37,288 nucleotides of DNA from Allochromatium humboldtianum (GCF_013385175.1 NZ_JABZEO010000024.1:1-37288); one strand, 5' to 3'; shown: positions 24,776-32,853, counted from the first letter of the stretch. Program-made: numbers and translations. Notes: generated by a model from the sequence alone, not told the origin.

Positions 24776-27206
24776 GAGTCGCAATGAACTCCTCGATCGC
24801 CTGAAGAGGCGTGGCACCCGCCTCGATGGCATTGATGACTTCGGTGCGTTCTGCGCCCGATGTGGAGAAAAGCACTTGCGAGAACCTGTCCACCACGAGT
24901 CGCGAGACGCCCATGCCTTGATTGGAGTACACCATGATCTCGGCATATTTGCCGGGGATCGTGTGCACGGTGCGCAAGAGGTAATACCCATAAGGACCGA
25001 GCGCCAGATAGCCCTCGCGCTCGACCTGATCGATGGATTCGGCTGTCTGACGCAGGATGAACTTGAAGGCGCTGTTATCGGCGATGGCGCGTCCGGAGGA
25101 GGAGCGATAGAGATCCGCAATGGATTGCGTGATGATCTTGGCGGCCCCCCCATATTTGCGGAATCGCCGGTAGGCGTGCTCCATGAATCGACCGACCATG
25201 GGGTCGTCGAGCAAGTCCCAGGCCTCGTCGATGATGAGCAGCTTGGGGCGACCATCCTTGGAAAGGTACATTTCGCGCTGAATGGAACTGATGATCTGCA
25301 TCAGCACGACCTGCTGAAGCGTCCGTTTGCCCTTAAGCTCCTCCAGTTCCAGCACCACCAGATCCTTGGTCAGATCCAGGTTGCTCACACCATCGAACCA
25401 GTAGCCTTCGGAGCCGTAGCGGGTAAAACGGTAGAGCATGGCACCGATATCGGCCACGCGCGGATCGGGCTGATGGCTCATGTATTCGGCCACATCCGTG
25501 ATGGTGGATGATGTCCCCATACGACCCCAGACCGCCTTGATCGCCTCCTCGATGCGCGAGCGTCGATAATCGTCCAGCCCCTCCTCGGGGGCGGCCATCT
25601 TCTCCACGATCGCCTGAATCAGTCCGACCTCCTCATCGATCTCCGTCACGCTCGAGAACGGATTGAGGCACAGTCCGGATGTTGGGCCAAATTCAATGAA
25701 CGAGCCATTGAGAAGGCGAGTAAGTTTGTAATATGAGCGTCCGACGTCAATGACCCAGACCTTGGCCCCCATGGAGAGGTAATCCATGATGACCTGTTGG
25801 GTGAAGAAGGATTTGCCGGAGCCCGACTCGGCGAATACCACGGAGTTGTAGTTGGTTGACGAGTCATAGAGATCAATAGGCATGATCTGGCCGCGGCGGC
25901 TCGCCAACAGCAGCGCATGCCCTTTGCCGTCCAGACGCGACGTTCCCTTCCATTCGCCCAGGATGGGCACAAATGTCAGGGCGTGTTCGACAGCCATTGT
26001 TTTGAAGCGGAAGGTATTCTTGATGCTTTCAACACTCGGGAACAAGGGGAATGCATTCCAGAATACCGGCAGCAGAATACGCCGCTCCTCTCCCATGGTC
26101 ATATCAAATGACTGCATGTATGTGCGCATCGCCGAGACCTGGCGCGAGGCCTCTTCCTTGTCCTTGGAATAGACTGTCATGGTCAAGGCCGCCTCGACCA
26201 CGGTGGCACCCTGCTCAATGGCATGAATGAGAACATCCATGCCCTGTTTCTTGAAGGCGAGTTTAGGAACAAACCGCAACAGTGGGCCAAAAGCCTGATA
26301 GTTGATCAGGCCGGCTTTTTGCCGCATCGCACTGACTTTTTCGTGTTGATTTGGATAATGCAGCGTAAGGTTGATGTGGTAAGGAAGCTTGACTTGATTG
26401 TTGGCCCCTAGTGGATCACCGATCATATACGCCATCAATGATAGCGCATTACTCTTAGGCCAGCGCGAGACGCTGAGAATCTGCGCGTAGACTTCATCAT
26501 TGAAGATCAGAGAATCCTTGCCCACATCCAGGCTTTCGCCCGCGACGAAAATTTGATGATTGAGTTGTTGCTCCGGACGAACCGGATCGGTTTTGGGTGG
26601 GTCGAACGGATGCGTCAACCGATAGGCCAATTCCAGGTATTGCTCGGCGGTCATACGACGCAAAAACAAACCGATTGCCTGGAGTGATTCAGCCAGTTTG
26701 GCACCTGTTTCCGCCAAAATTTCGATGTCTTCTTCTGAGGGCGTCAAACCTTGATACGGCGTCTTCAGTGTCAGAACCACCTTGCGGTCGAGAATTTTGA
26801 CACCGGTTGAGGGCAGTAATGCCTCATATTTTCCCGAATCGATAAAGTCGGCGCGACGCTCGTAGTAGGCGCTCAGAACCTCACGTGCATCGGGATGTTG
26901 AATTTGGTTGAGGCCGTTTTCGCGCCGTTGCCTATAGTTGTAGATCGTCGTGTCGATATCCGGCATCCCCAACAGCGACACCTGTACGAAGCTACCGGCG
27001 GGCAACGGGATCGAAAATGCACCTTTGAGCATTTCCGCCGTTGTGTCGTCGGCCCCATTGACGGGGTCGCCCCAGTAGCACAGACCCAAATGCCCGTCTT
27101 CGCAGAGAAACACCCCCGTATCCGGATCATAGGCGGACACAGGGATGAAATCGTCTGGTAACGTGCGCTGCGTCAAAGCGCCCAACGACTCAAAGACGAA
27201 AGACAT
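24768..27206 (-). CDS. traC: TraC, VirB4-family assembly ATPase
   Basis: An 812-residue cytoplasmic ATPase close to the F TraC length. The N-terminal TraC domain (QRTLPDDFIPVSAYDPDTGVF, YRQRRENGLNQIQHPD) leads to the ATPase half with Walker A (FAESGSGKSFFTQQV, about 455-468), Walker B (LLIIDEAWDLLDDP, about 655-667), and a later GGAAKIITQSIADLY segment. It energises pilus assembly and substrate handling at the inner membrane. It starts 88 nt after traA, beyond two strong hairpins, with AGG at 8-nt spacing. Confidence 0.97.
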   Translation of the reverse strand: MSFVFESLGALTQRTLPDDFIPVSAYDPDTGVFLCEDGHLGLCYWGDPVNGADDTTAEMLKGAFSIPLPAGSFVQVSLLGMPDIDTTIYNYRQRRENGLNQIQHPDAREVLSAYYERRADFIDSGKYEALLPSTGVKILDRKVVLTLKTPYQGLTPSEEDIEILAETGAKLAESLQAIGLFLRRMTAEQYLELAYRLTHPFDPPKTDPVRPEQQLNHQIFVAGESLDVGKDSLIFNDEVYAQILSVSRWPKSNALSLMAYMIGDPLGANNQVKLPYHINLTLHYPNQHEKVSAMRQKAGLINYQAFGPLLRFVPKLAFKKQGMDVLIHAIEQGATVVEAALTMTVYSKDKEEASRQVSAMRTYMQSFDMTMGEERRILLPVFWNAFPLFPSVESIKNTFRFKTMAVEHALTFVPILGEWKGTSRLDGKGHALLLASRRGQIMPIDLYDSSTNYNSVVFAESGSGKSFFTQQVIMDYLSMGAKVWVIDVGRSYYKLTRLLNGSFIEFGPTSGLCLNPFSSVTEIDEEVGLIQAIVEKMAAPEEGLDDYRRSRIEEAIKAVWGRMGTSSTITDVAEYMSHQPDPRVADIGAMLYRFTRYGSEGYWFDGVSNLDLTKDLVVLELEELKGKRTLQQVVLMQIISSIQREMYLSKDGRPKLLIIDEAWDLLDDPMVGRFMEHAYRRFRKYGGAAKIITQSIADLYRSSSGRAIADNSAFKFILRQTAESIDQVEREGYLALGPYGYYLLRTVHTIPGKYAEIMVYSNQGMGVSRLVVDRFSQVLFSTSGAERTEVINAIEAGATPLQAIEEFIATHG

Positions 27207-27233
27207 ACGGCGACCTGTTTCTGTGTCGAGTAG

Positions 27234-27282
27234 GCGCCCGACGCACGTCGGGCGCTGGGGAACGGGATGCCCTGAGCATCCC
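27234..27282 (-). terminator. Two strong hairpins between pilin and traC
   Basis: GCGCCCGACG/CGTCGGGCGC (27234-27243 with 27246-27255) and GGGATGC/GCATCCC (27264-27270 with 27276-27282) lie in the only sizeable gap after traA. No U-run follows either on the minus strand, so they look like 3'-end protectors or partial attenuators that would leave more pilin mRNA than downstream mRNA. Confidence 0.6.
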
Positions 27283-27293
27283 GCTGTGAGGGC

Positions 27294-27596
27294 TTAGATC
27301 GTGTTGACGATGGGCAGGCCGGCCGTGATGACGCCGTCGATGACATCCGGGCCGAAACCGGCCACCAGAGCCATGGCCACGCCCACGACCGCGGCCATGA
27401 CCGACTGCTTGATGACGCCGATGCCCAGGCCCACCAGCAGGGCCGCCACGCCCATGGTCTTTCCCAGGGTGCCGTTGGCCCAGCCCGAGACCTGCTCGTG
27501 GACCTGAGTGAACTCGGTGCCACCGGCACCGGCCATGGCTTGCAGGGAGGCACCGGAAAGGAGGGCGGCAACGGTCAGGGTGATCGTCTTCTTCAT
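27294..27596 (-). CDS. traA: TraA/TrhA-type conjugative pilin precursor
   Basis: A 100-residue pre-pilin. A signal peptide (MKKTITLTVAALLSGASLQAMA) is followed by a mature part of about 78 residues with two hydrophobic helices (TMGVAALLVGLGIGVI and MAAVVGVAMALVAGF) joined by a short loop with one Lys (KQS), the usual F-type pilin topology. The ribosome site is GGAG 7 nt before the ATG. A hairpin plus U5 lies 18 nt upstream. Placement between traV and traC is as in SXT/R27, not F, where traA comes first. The neighbouring S26 peptidase may process it. Confidence 0.93.
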   Translation of the reverse strand: MKKTITLTVAALLSGASLQAMAGAGGTEFTQVHEQVSGWANGTLGKTMGVAALLVGLGIGVIKQSVMAAVVGVAMALVAGFGPDVIDGVITAGLPIVNTI

Positions 27597-27609
27597 CTAT
27601 TTTCTCCGC

Positions 27610-27628
27610 AAAAAGCCGTTTTAACGGC
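27610..27628 (-). terminator. Terminator-like hairpin in the pilin leader
   Basis: GCCGTT/AACGGC (27615-27620 with 27623-27628) is followed on the minus strand by U5 and then the GCGGAG ribosome site of traA. The base is 18 nt from the ATG. The stem is short, so it is at most a weak terminator. Confidence 0.45.
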
Positions 27629-27649
27629 GTGTGATGATGGGGGGAACGG

Positions 27650-28141
27650 TTATTGGATAGGCAAGGATTGAAGACCGAGCGAATGCCGGATTTCAGGCTC
27701 GCCAAAAGACCAGCTTTGAGATTGGACCTCCGTAAAAACGTATCCATTGGCATGCAGGTTGTCGTTTTGATCGATCCACGGTGCAATCCAGATCCGGGCA
27801 ACCTGAGCGGGCTCACGGATCGGCTTGAAAGGCGGATCATCGGCATTCCCGGAAGCGGATTGTGCTTGCGGGGCTAAATCCAAAGCGCGTTTCAGGTAGA
27901 TATCCGATTCACCTTCCCCCTCTTTACCCGCTTTCCATTGCCCACCACCCCGCCATTGTTTGGGGGTTCGCCCCATTTCAACGGACGGTGGTGCATTATG
28001 GGTTTCGGAATACACCTCTATGGGTGTCGGACACTGATCGCCTTTACAGGCAAACTGAGACTCACCCGCCGGATTGAGTGCGGCGCATCCCGTCATCAGG
28101 GTTCCTAAAGCGCTGATTGTCAGCAAGGCTGCCTTTTTCAC
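27650..28141 (-). CDS. traV: TraV outer-membrane lipoprotein
   Basis: A 163-residue lipoprotein from the GTG at 28141, with AGAGG 6 nt upstream. A longer in-frame start would overlap traB and spoil the signal. The lipobox is LMTGC (Cys19). Cys near the N-terminus in FACKGDQCP match the TraV pattern. The C-terminal segment (QVARIWIAPWIDQNDNLHANGYVFTEV) is the conserved TraV motif, here carrying W-I-x-P-W-x-D-x-x-x-x-L. TraV forms the outer-membrane core complex with TraK and TraB, the VirB7 role. Confidence 0.93.
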   Translation of the reverse strand: MKKAALLTISALGTLMTGCAALNPAGESQFACKGDQCPTPIEVYSETHNAPPSVEMGRTPKQWRGGGQWKAGKEGEGESDIYLKRALDLAPQAQSASGNADDPPFKPIREPAQVARIWIAPWIDQNDNLHANGYVFTEVQSQSWSFGEPEIRHSLGLQSLPIQ

Positions 28142-28176
28142 CGAAGACCTCTGTATTTCTGTGCCTGGACAGATAG

Positions 28177-29667
28177 CTACCACCCAACGCCGCTGCCAAA
28201 GGTAGGCTGACCGGATGGCCGCTGCGCATCAAAAGCGGCATCCAGGCGTGGCATCGTTGGCGGTTGTGCCGGCGGTGCCTGTGGTGGGGGCGGCGCGGGG
28301 TTGGAAGGCGTTGAGGCGGCGGCCGCCGACGCCTGGGGCCTCGGTGTCTTGCTGCTGGAGTCGGCATACAGCTGAAGACTGGTCGAGCCTTTCAATGGCA
28401 AAGTGCCTCCGCGCGTCACGACGATCGTCCCCACCTCACCGGCCGGAACCTCGACGACCGGAAATGTCTCCTTGGCCATATCGAGATAGAACTTCGCGAC
28501 CATGTTGGCGGCCGAAGACAACCCAGAGGCCGTCCCCGACTGAAACACGGATGAAAGATTCTCCTGCTCATAAATAGATTCTCCATCCGGATCAATATTG
28601 AGCGAGGAAACCTTGTCGACATCCAGCGCATCACCCAGTCCGGCAAACACACCAGCCAGCAGGGAACGCGCGATCATTTGTCCTTGTTTGCTGACCAATC
28701 GGCCCGGCATTCCGACCTTCCCATCCGTTCCTACGATGTAGGAATCCAGTTTGGTTTCGAATACCTGGCCATCTGTACGCACGCACGACAGCGTTTCAGC
28801 CCTCATGATCACGCGCTCACTGGACAACTGTCCGTACCCGGCTGCCAGCAGAAAGCACTCGCGAACATCGATCGAGGCATAATTCGGGAGCACGGCTTCA
28901 CGCTTGATGCGCATGACCACAGGGGTCGGATTTTTTTGGGCCGCTGTTGTTGTGGGTGCATCGAGACCGTTGAGCAGAACCCCAGTAAACATCGAACCGG
29001 CCGGAATGTAGACCTTCTCATCGGCGGACTCTTCGGTGGCGTTGATTTCCCGATCGATGGCCTCGCCTGTAAGCTCACCCGCTTCCGAGATCACCCGAAA
29101 TTGCGGTTGCGCAGGAACTGTGGGCATCGGTGGCGGCAACGCCGGAGGAAGCGACGGCATTGCGGATGGCGTCATCGCTGATGAAGGCGCAACATCCGAA
29201 AATGGCGGCGGCGCTTCCAGAGCGAACGCATCGCGACCATCGCCGCCCTCGAGATCGGGCAGCGGCGGATCTTCGGCCAGTTCCGGCGCAAGGGCTTCAG
29301 GGTCAAAGAACTCCGCTTCGTTGACGCTGAACGTGTCCATATCAGGGCTGCTTGGACCTGGTGCCTCGCGCTGCTTTCGCTTAAGTTCTTCGTTCTGTTC
29401 GCGAAGCTCGCGCGTTTGATTGTGCAGATCCTGCAACTGACGCTTCATGGCTTCCATTTCAGCACTGAATTGCTCGACGCCCGTCATGCGTTGCGGCGAG
29501 ACCACAGTCACCTCTGGACGATCGGCCCGAGGGCGCTGCGCCGCTTCGCGCTCCACCATGGACATCAAGAGCGTTGAAACGGCCAGCACACCGCCAAGGA
29601 CACCGCCAACCAGCACGTTGCGACGCACACCGGGATTGAGTCTTTTATAGGATTCAACAATGTTCAA
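28177..29667 (-). CDS. traB: TraB, VirB10-family core-complex protein
   Basis: A 496-residue protein, about the F length. A short cytoplasmic N-terminus and a membrane helix (RRNVLVGGVLGGVLAVSTLLMSM, about 15-37) are followed by a coiled coil (MEAMKRQLQDLHNQTRELREQNEELKRK, split across about 70-98), a Pro-rich spacer (PSLPPALPPPMPTVP), and the TrbI/VirB10 beta-barrel domain (KVYIPAGSMFTGVLLNGLDAP, LPNYASIDVRECFLLAAGYG). The C-terminus is Pro/Ala-rich. TraB spans the envelope and links TraK and TraV to the inner membrane. The start is TTG overlapping the traK stop (TTGA), with AGGAG 7 nt upstream. Confidence 0.95.
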   Translation of the reverse strand: MNIVESYKRLNPGVRRNVLVGGVLGGVLAVSTLLMSMVEREAAQRPRADRPEVTVVSPQRMTGVEQFSAEMEAMKRQLQDLHNQTRELREQNEELKRKQREAPGPSSPDMDTFSVNEAEFFDPEALAPELAEDPPLPDLEGGDGRDAFALEAPPPFSDVAPSSAMTPSAMPSLPPALPPPMPTVPAQPQFRVISEAGELTGEAIDREINATEESADEKVYIPAGSMFTGVLLNGLDAPTTTAAQKNPTPVVMRIKREAVLPNYASIDVRECFLLAAGYGQLSSERVIMRAETLSCVRTDGQVFETKLDSYIVGTDGKVGMPGRLVSKQGQMIARSLLAGVFAGLGDALDVDKVSSLNIDPDGESIYEQENLSSVFQSGTASGLSSAANMVAKFYLDMAKETFPVVEVPAGEVGTIVVTRGGTLPLKGSTSLQLYADSSSKTPRPQASAAAASTPSNPAPPPPQAPPAQPPTMPRLDAAFDAQRPSGQPTFGSGVGW

Positions 29668-30629
29668 CGGCCCGCTCCTGGTTTATCGGCCAAAATGAAC
29701 ACATAGCCGTCTTCATTAGGGGCCAGCGACAGACGGGGGAAGAAGGCGACCGCTCGAACACCCTTGCGATAGAAATTATTTTCATGCAGGTCGAGCGCTT
29801 TTTTTCCACTATTGCTGATGCGATAACGATAAATATCGATGATCGATCCCGTGAAGACTAGATCCGGGGTGATTTGCAAATCACCCATTTTGGCAACCCC
29901 GCCTTCGAGCGGGACATTCGAAAAACCATCGACTTTTCCGCGTAGCGCCTGTGTCATCACGGCACGGACATAGCTGGTATAGTCGGCTTCTCTGCCTGGA
30001 AGCCCGCCCTTGCCTCTGGGAGCATTGGGCGTCAAATCTTCAGCCGCCCGCAGATCTTCAAGTTTTACGATCAGATTTTGTCCAGGAATGCCGTCCGTCG
30101 GGATGACGGTCAGCGAGATCGTCTGATTTTTGTTCTCGGAGTCGACAATGAAAATCCCAATAGGACTGGAACTGGCTGGAGTGTAATAGACGTCGGAACC
30201 GATGATCTTAACCGACGAGCTGGATGGATCGATCAGAATAGGCTTACGAAATGGCGTGGCAATTCGATTGATCAATGAAGCGCTGAGCTTGACGACTTCG
30301 TTGACGCCGAGTCGGGTATGCAAAACCCACGGGCGCAGCGATGGATCATCGTTTTTGAGTCCAGGCAAGTGAATGTCACGCAGCGCCGGATCCATCGGGA
30401 TGCCCCCGGCTTGCCGGGCTTGCTCGATCGAGCGTTCCACATCGGCTAACGGCGCGGGTGCAGCCGCCAGCGGGACTGACGGCACAGGGGCCTGGCTGAC
30501 GGTCTCGCTTTTACCTGTTCCAGGTCGCTCGACGAAGCGACCTGAGCCGGCGGCCGATTCCGCCGCCGCGCCATTGGCAGCGGCCGCTTGAGCGACACAC
30601 ATCAACGGAATTAAAACGGCTCTTTTCAT
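29664..30629 (-). CDS. traK: TraK, VirB9-like secretin-type core protein
   Basis: A 321-residue exported protein, longer than F TraK (about 240) because of a Pro/Ala-rich segment at about 40-65. A signal peptide (MKRAVLIPLMCVAQAAAA) is followed by LGVNEVVKLSASLINRIATPF, the hallmark TraK N-domain pattern with ISxxxxNRI-like spacing, then the beta-rich VYYTPASSSPIGIFIVD, and a C-terminal domain (VFTGSIIDIYRYRISNSGKKALDLHENNFY, split) that binds TraV. It forms the outer-membrane core with TraB and TraV. Confidence 0.94.
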   Translation of the reverse strand: MKRAVLIPLMCVAQAAAANGAAAESAAGSGRFVERPGTGKSETVSQAPVPSVPLAAAPAPLADVERSIEQARQAGGIPMDPALRDIHLPGLKNDDPSLRPWVLHTRLGVNEVVKLSASLINRIATPFRKPILIDPSSSSVKIIGSDVYYTPASSSPIGIFIVDSENKNQTISLTVIPTDGIPGQNLIVKLEDLRAAEDLTPNAPRGKGGLPGREADYTSYVRAVMTQALRGKVDGFSNVPLEGGVAKMGDLQITPDLVFTGSIIDIYRYRISNSGKKALDLHENNFYRKGVRAVAFFPRLSLAPNEDGYVFILADKPGAGR

Positions 30630-30646
30630 AAAAATTCGCCTAAAAA

Positions 30647-31378
30647 TCAGCGCTCGTCGGAAGCGTCTTCCGAAACCGGAACACTTTCAAAGGCCGTTTG
30701 CGGAAACGGATTCTCAGCTTCAGCCTTTGGCGCACGCATCGAAACCGGCAAGGCGTGCTGCGGAATGGGTTGGCCTTCGCGGGCGCTGTTGTTGATGTGC
30801 CAGGCCACAGTCCGGATGACGCTACCCTCGTACGAGGTGAAATGACTGACCCATGGACGCCCCTCACGAATCCGAACGCCGAGTTCGTAGGTCACGGTTT
30901 TTTGTTTGTCCTGACTGAGTCCGCTTTTTGTAATCAGCGACCCGGTAACAAATACACGCGAGGTTTCCGACTCGAACTGGATCGTGGATGGCTGAAACGT
31001 CATCACCGCACCACTGGTTTTGAATACGGGATCCTGAATGATAGCCAGCGCTTGCCGTCGGAATTCTGTGTAGATGGCCGGGTCCATAAAGGCACTGACC
31101 GCATCCAGGACGACCGTGGATGACTTGGGCTGAATATTGCCGACCAGTGTGGCTACATAGAGTCCGAAACTCTTGAGGTACTCCCTGTTGGCCGATGACC
31201 ACGCGACTTCTACCTGTGCATCCAGATGCGGCGGAATGATGACCAGTCGCTCGTGGGTGTTGTTTATGGCCACAATGGCATAGGTCAAACCTCCAGCCAT
31301 GATGACATTCGACGCCAGCATTCCAATCGAAAGCGACTGAAGGCGTTCCATGGAGCGCAGGGCATTTTTGAAGTTCAT
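30647..31378 (-). CDS. traE: TraE, VirB8-like inner-membrane protein
   Basis: A 243-residue protein from the ATG at 31378, whose ATGA overlaps the traL stop. A TTG two codons upstream is less likely. The short cytoplasmic N-terminus is followed by one membrane helix (LSIGMLASNVIMAGGLTYAIVAI, about 16-38) and a periplasmic NTF2-like domain (SANREYLKSFGLYVATLVGNIQP, VTYELGVRIREGRPWVSHF). The C-terminal extension of about 40 residues (PIPQHALPVSMRAP…DASDER) is absent from F TraE (188 residues). TraE is an inner-membrane scaffold for assembly. Confidence 0.94.
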   Translation of the reverse strand: MNFKNALRSMERLQSLSIGMLASNVIMAGGLTYAIVAINNTHERLVIIPPHLDAQVEVAWSSANREYLKSFGLYVATLVGNIQPKSSTVVLDAVSAFMDPAIYTEFRRQALAIIQDPVFKTSGAVMTFQPSTIQFESETSRVFVTGSLITKSGLSQDKQKTVTYELGVRIREGRPWVSHFTSYEGSVIRTVAWHINNSAREGQPIPQHALPVSMRAPKAEAENPFPQTAFESVPVSEDASDER

Positions 31379-31653
31379 TTGCAAGCCTCGCGCATCAAAC
31401 CATTGGCAAACCTTTTATTCATCGACATCAAACCGGACCACCAGGCCATGTGGAACAAAAAGCCGTCCATATTGGAGCTTTTGAATCGTGAAAAGTAGCG
31501 CCCAAAAGCCCATGACAGGGCGATACCAATCAACAACTGATCCCACATGAAAAACAGAACAAAAATCGTCAGGATCGGAAAAAATTCGTCGACTTCCCAG
31601 AAGAAAACCTGCATCTGATCGTCGACGTAATTGGGAATCGGTTTCTCCGTCAT
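31375..31653 (-). CDS. traL: TraL, small inner-membrane assembly protein
   Basis: A 92-residue protein with IPNYVDDQMQVFFWEVDEF, the TraL N-terminal signature (I-P-x-x-L/V-D-x-x-x-R/Q), then a hydrophobic stretch (FFPILTIFVLFFMWDQLLIGIALSW) and a C-terminal half with MDGFLFHMAWW. F TraL is 91 residues. It is the VirB3 counterpart and works with TraC. The start overlaps the upstream lipoprotein stop by 1 nt, and its own stop overlaps the traE ATG. Confidence 0.95.
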   Translation of the reverse strand: MTEKPIPNYVDDQMQVFFWEVDEFFPILTIFVLFFMWDQLLIGIALSWAFGRYFSRFKSSNMDGFLFHMAWWSGLMSMNKRFANGLMREACK

Positions 31654-32267
31654 CAGTTTCCAACCTTTAGCAAGGCCACGGCGTTGATGCGTTGATTGTA
31701 TTTAGAACCGCCCATAACGAACTTTTTCGGGTCGGCACCGCGCTGCACCAAACGCTTGGAGAGATCCACCCAAAGGGCCGTCATTTCGCGCGTTGCCACT
31801 TCGTCCATCGCACCGGCATACAGGAACTCGACGAAATAGCGCTCATCACCGCGCCCCTGGAACGCATTCAGGGCCAGTTCGCCTTCGGCACTCAGACGCC
31901 CTTCATGCACACCGAAAAACACGGCCTGCACCAGTTGCTCGTCGACTGATGGGGAGGATGCCTGATGGCTCAATGCGCCCTGTTGAGCGCCGTGCCGCTC
32001 CGTCGCCCGTTGGATGCGGGGACTGTTCGGATTGACCCCCTCGATCCAGCGTACGCGCTCCATGGGGCCGAGTTGCGCGCCGGTCAGTTCGGTCTGAACA
32101 AGCTCCCGGCGTGGTGAGGGCTGTAAAAAGGCGCTTTCCACAACGAACGGACGCTCGACCCAGGCAATGCGCGGCGTGCGCTCGATTTCGACGAAGCGCG
32201 GAGCACATCCGGTCACGCTGACCCACAGCGCAAGGGCGGATACCGCGATGACTGATGAGCGCTTCAA
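31653..32267 (-). CDS. Lipoprotein, first gene of the transfer operon
   Basis: A 204-residue protein with signal and lipobox (MKRSSVIAVSALALWVSVTGC, Cys21). The C-terminal half (AVFFGVHEGRLSAEGELALNAF…YFVEFLYAGAMDEVATREMTALWVDLSKRLVQRGADPKKFVMGGS, split) has the layout of a divergent OmpA-like peptidoglycan-binding domain: a beta strand, the x-L-x-x-E-G-E-x-x-L helix, a strand, and a helix with RGADPKK. The start is TTG with AGGTG 5 nt upstream. Being promoter-proximal and coupled to traL, it is likely part of the envelope-spanning machine, perhaps tethering the core to peptidoglycan (inference). Confidence 0.75.
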   Translation of the reverse strand: MKRSSVIAVSALALWVSVTGCAPRFVEIERTPRIAWVERPFVVESAFLQPSPRRELVQTELTGAQLGPMERVRWIEGVNPNSPRIQRATERHGAQQGALSHQASSPSVDEQLVQAVFFGVHEGRLSAEGELALNAFQGRGDERYFVEFLYAGAMDEVATREMTALWVDLSKRLVQRGADPKKFVMGGSKYNQRINAVALLKVGN

Positions 32268-32283
32268 TTCGACACCTAAAATC

Positions 32284-32332
32284 TACAATGTAACTTTATT
32301 TGTAATCATACATTGCAAAAAAAAAGATGCAA
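32284..32332 (-). promoter_or_regulatory. Candidate transfer-operon promoter with operator-like repeat
   Basis: On the minus strand TTGCAT (32332-32327) and TATGAT (32310-32305) are separated by 16 nt in an AT-rich region containing T9. The arms CAATGTA (32286-32292) and TACATTG (32309-32315) form an inverted repeat over the -10 and start region, and TACAATGTA (32284-32292) is itself a palindrome. This is the only large non-coding gap upstream of the operon, so a regulated promoter here is likely, though the hexamers are only fair. Confidence 0.5.
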
Positions 32333-32372
32333 GTATCTGTGGAGGATGAGTGGGCAGAAACGCCAAGCGCCC

Positions 32373-32807
32373 GTCAACTACCCCGCCTGAAGGCGAGGGC
32401 TTGTGAGGCGACTCGCAAGCCAGGTTGACCAGGGACAGCGGTGAACGGCACCGATGATGGTCGAATTCGGTGGTCGAGGCCGACCACGTGCATCTGCTCC
32501 ACGCCGATCACAACGCCGCGCAGGTCATCGCGTCATCACTGCGGTGCCGCTCAATGAGCGGCGCAAACACGCCTATGTCTGCACGCGCTGCGGACACCAG
32601 GCGCACGCCGATGTCAACGCGGCGCAAAACGTCCGCGACCGGTATGGGCTGTGCTGCCCAGTGGTTCTTAAGGCTCCACTGGGCGGGCCGCATGACCCGG
32701 CCCCGAAGCGGGTACGCGAAATCACCGCGAAAGCGGTGATGTAGCTAGAACCGCAACTTCTCCGCCCCGGACGGAATCCCCGTCCTTTAGGGCGGGGAGG
32801 AGGTCAA
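32373..32807 (+). mobile_element. Internally deleted IS200/IS605-type (TnpB) element
   Basis: About 435 bp. The left end starts GTCAACTACCCCGCC and holds two hairpins (CCCCGCC…GGCGAGGG at 32381-32399; CTTGTGAG/CTCGCAAG at 32400-32419). A tnpB 3' remnant follows. The right end has the hairpin CCCCGTCC/GGGCGGGG (32778-32797) and ends GGAGGAGGTCAA near 32807. Subterminal hairpins and a TnpB zinc-finger remnant are typical of this family. No tnpA is present and most of tnpB is missing, so it cannot move by itself. Exact ends are inferred from shared sequence with the repeats at 7073 and 16613 and from the toxin gene that breaks off at the right end. Confidence 0.7.
32454..32744 (+). pseudogene. 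tnpB 3' remnant (zinc-finger end)
   Basis: The frame encodes 96 residues. Only the C-terminal half is recognisable: AYVCTRCGHQAHADVNAAQNVRDR is the second half of the TnpB zinc ribbon followed by the ADxNAAxN motif that contributes to the RuvC site. The RuvC core and first Cys pair are missing. Another frame just upstream (about 32470-32540) reads HADHNAAQVIA, which looks like a second copy of the same motif, so the remnant may have arisen by recombination between two tnpB ends. The tail ends AKAVM before TAG, 33 nt upstream of the right-end hairpin. Confidence 0.75.
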
Positions 32808-32853
32808 GGGCGTCGGTAAGTGGTGTCGGCGCCTCCAGTGTCACCGCGCCCAT
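32722..32853 (-). pseudogene. Truncated GNAT toxin gene (TacT-like) stub
   Basis: An ATG at 32853 overlaps the antitoxin stop by 13 nt, the usual TacA-TacT layout, and opens with MGAVTLEAPTPLTDALDL. That resembles the N-terminus of GNAT toxins paired with DUF1778 antitoxins. After about 18 codons the sequence runs into the right end of the IS605-like element and continues as unrelated residues to a stop at 32722. No GNAT core is found on the other side of the element. The toxin is therefore broken. The family call rests on a short N-terminus plus the partner. Confidence 0.6.

Noticed and set aside
24776-25255. A 160-codon N-terminal extension of trbI
   Set aside because: It is traC in another frame with biased composition. 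The ATG at 24775 fits TrbI length and topology.
32470-32739. Alternative plus-strand frame reading HADHNAAQVIA as a gene
   Set aside because: Only a short stretch resembles the TnpB end. The rest is out-of-frame remnant, so it is mentioned under the tnpB pseudogene only.
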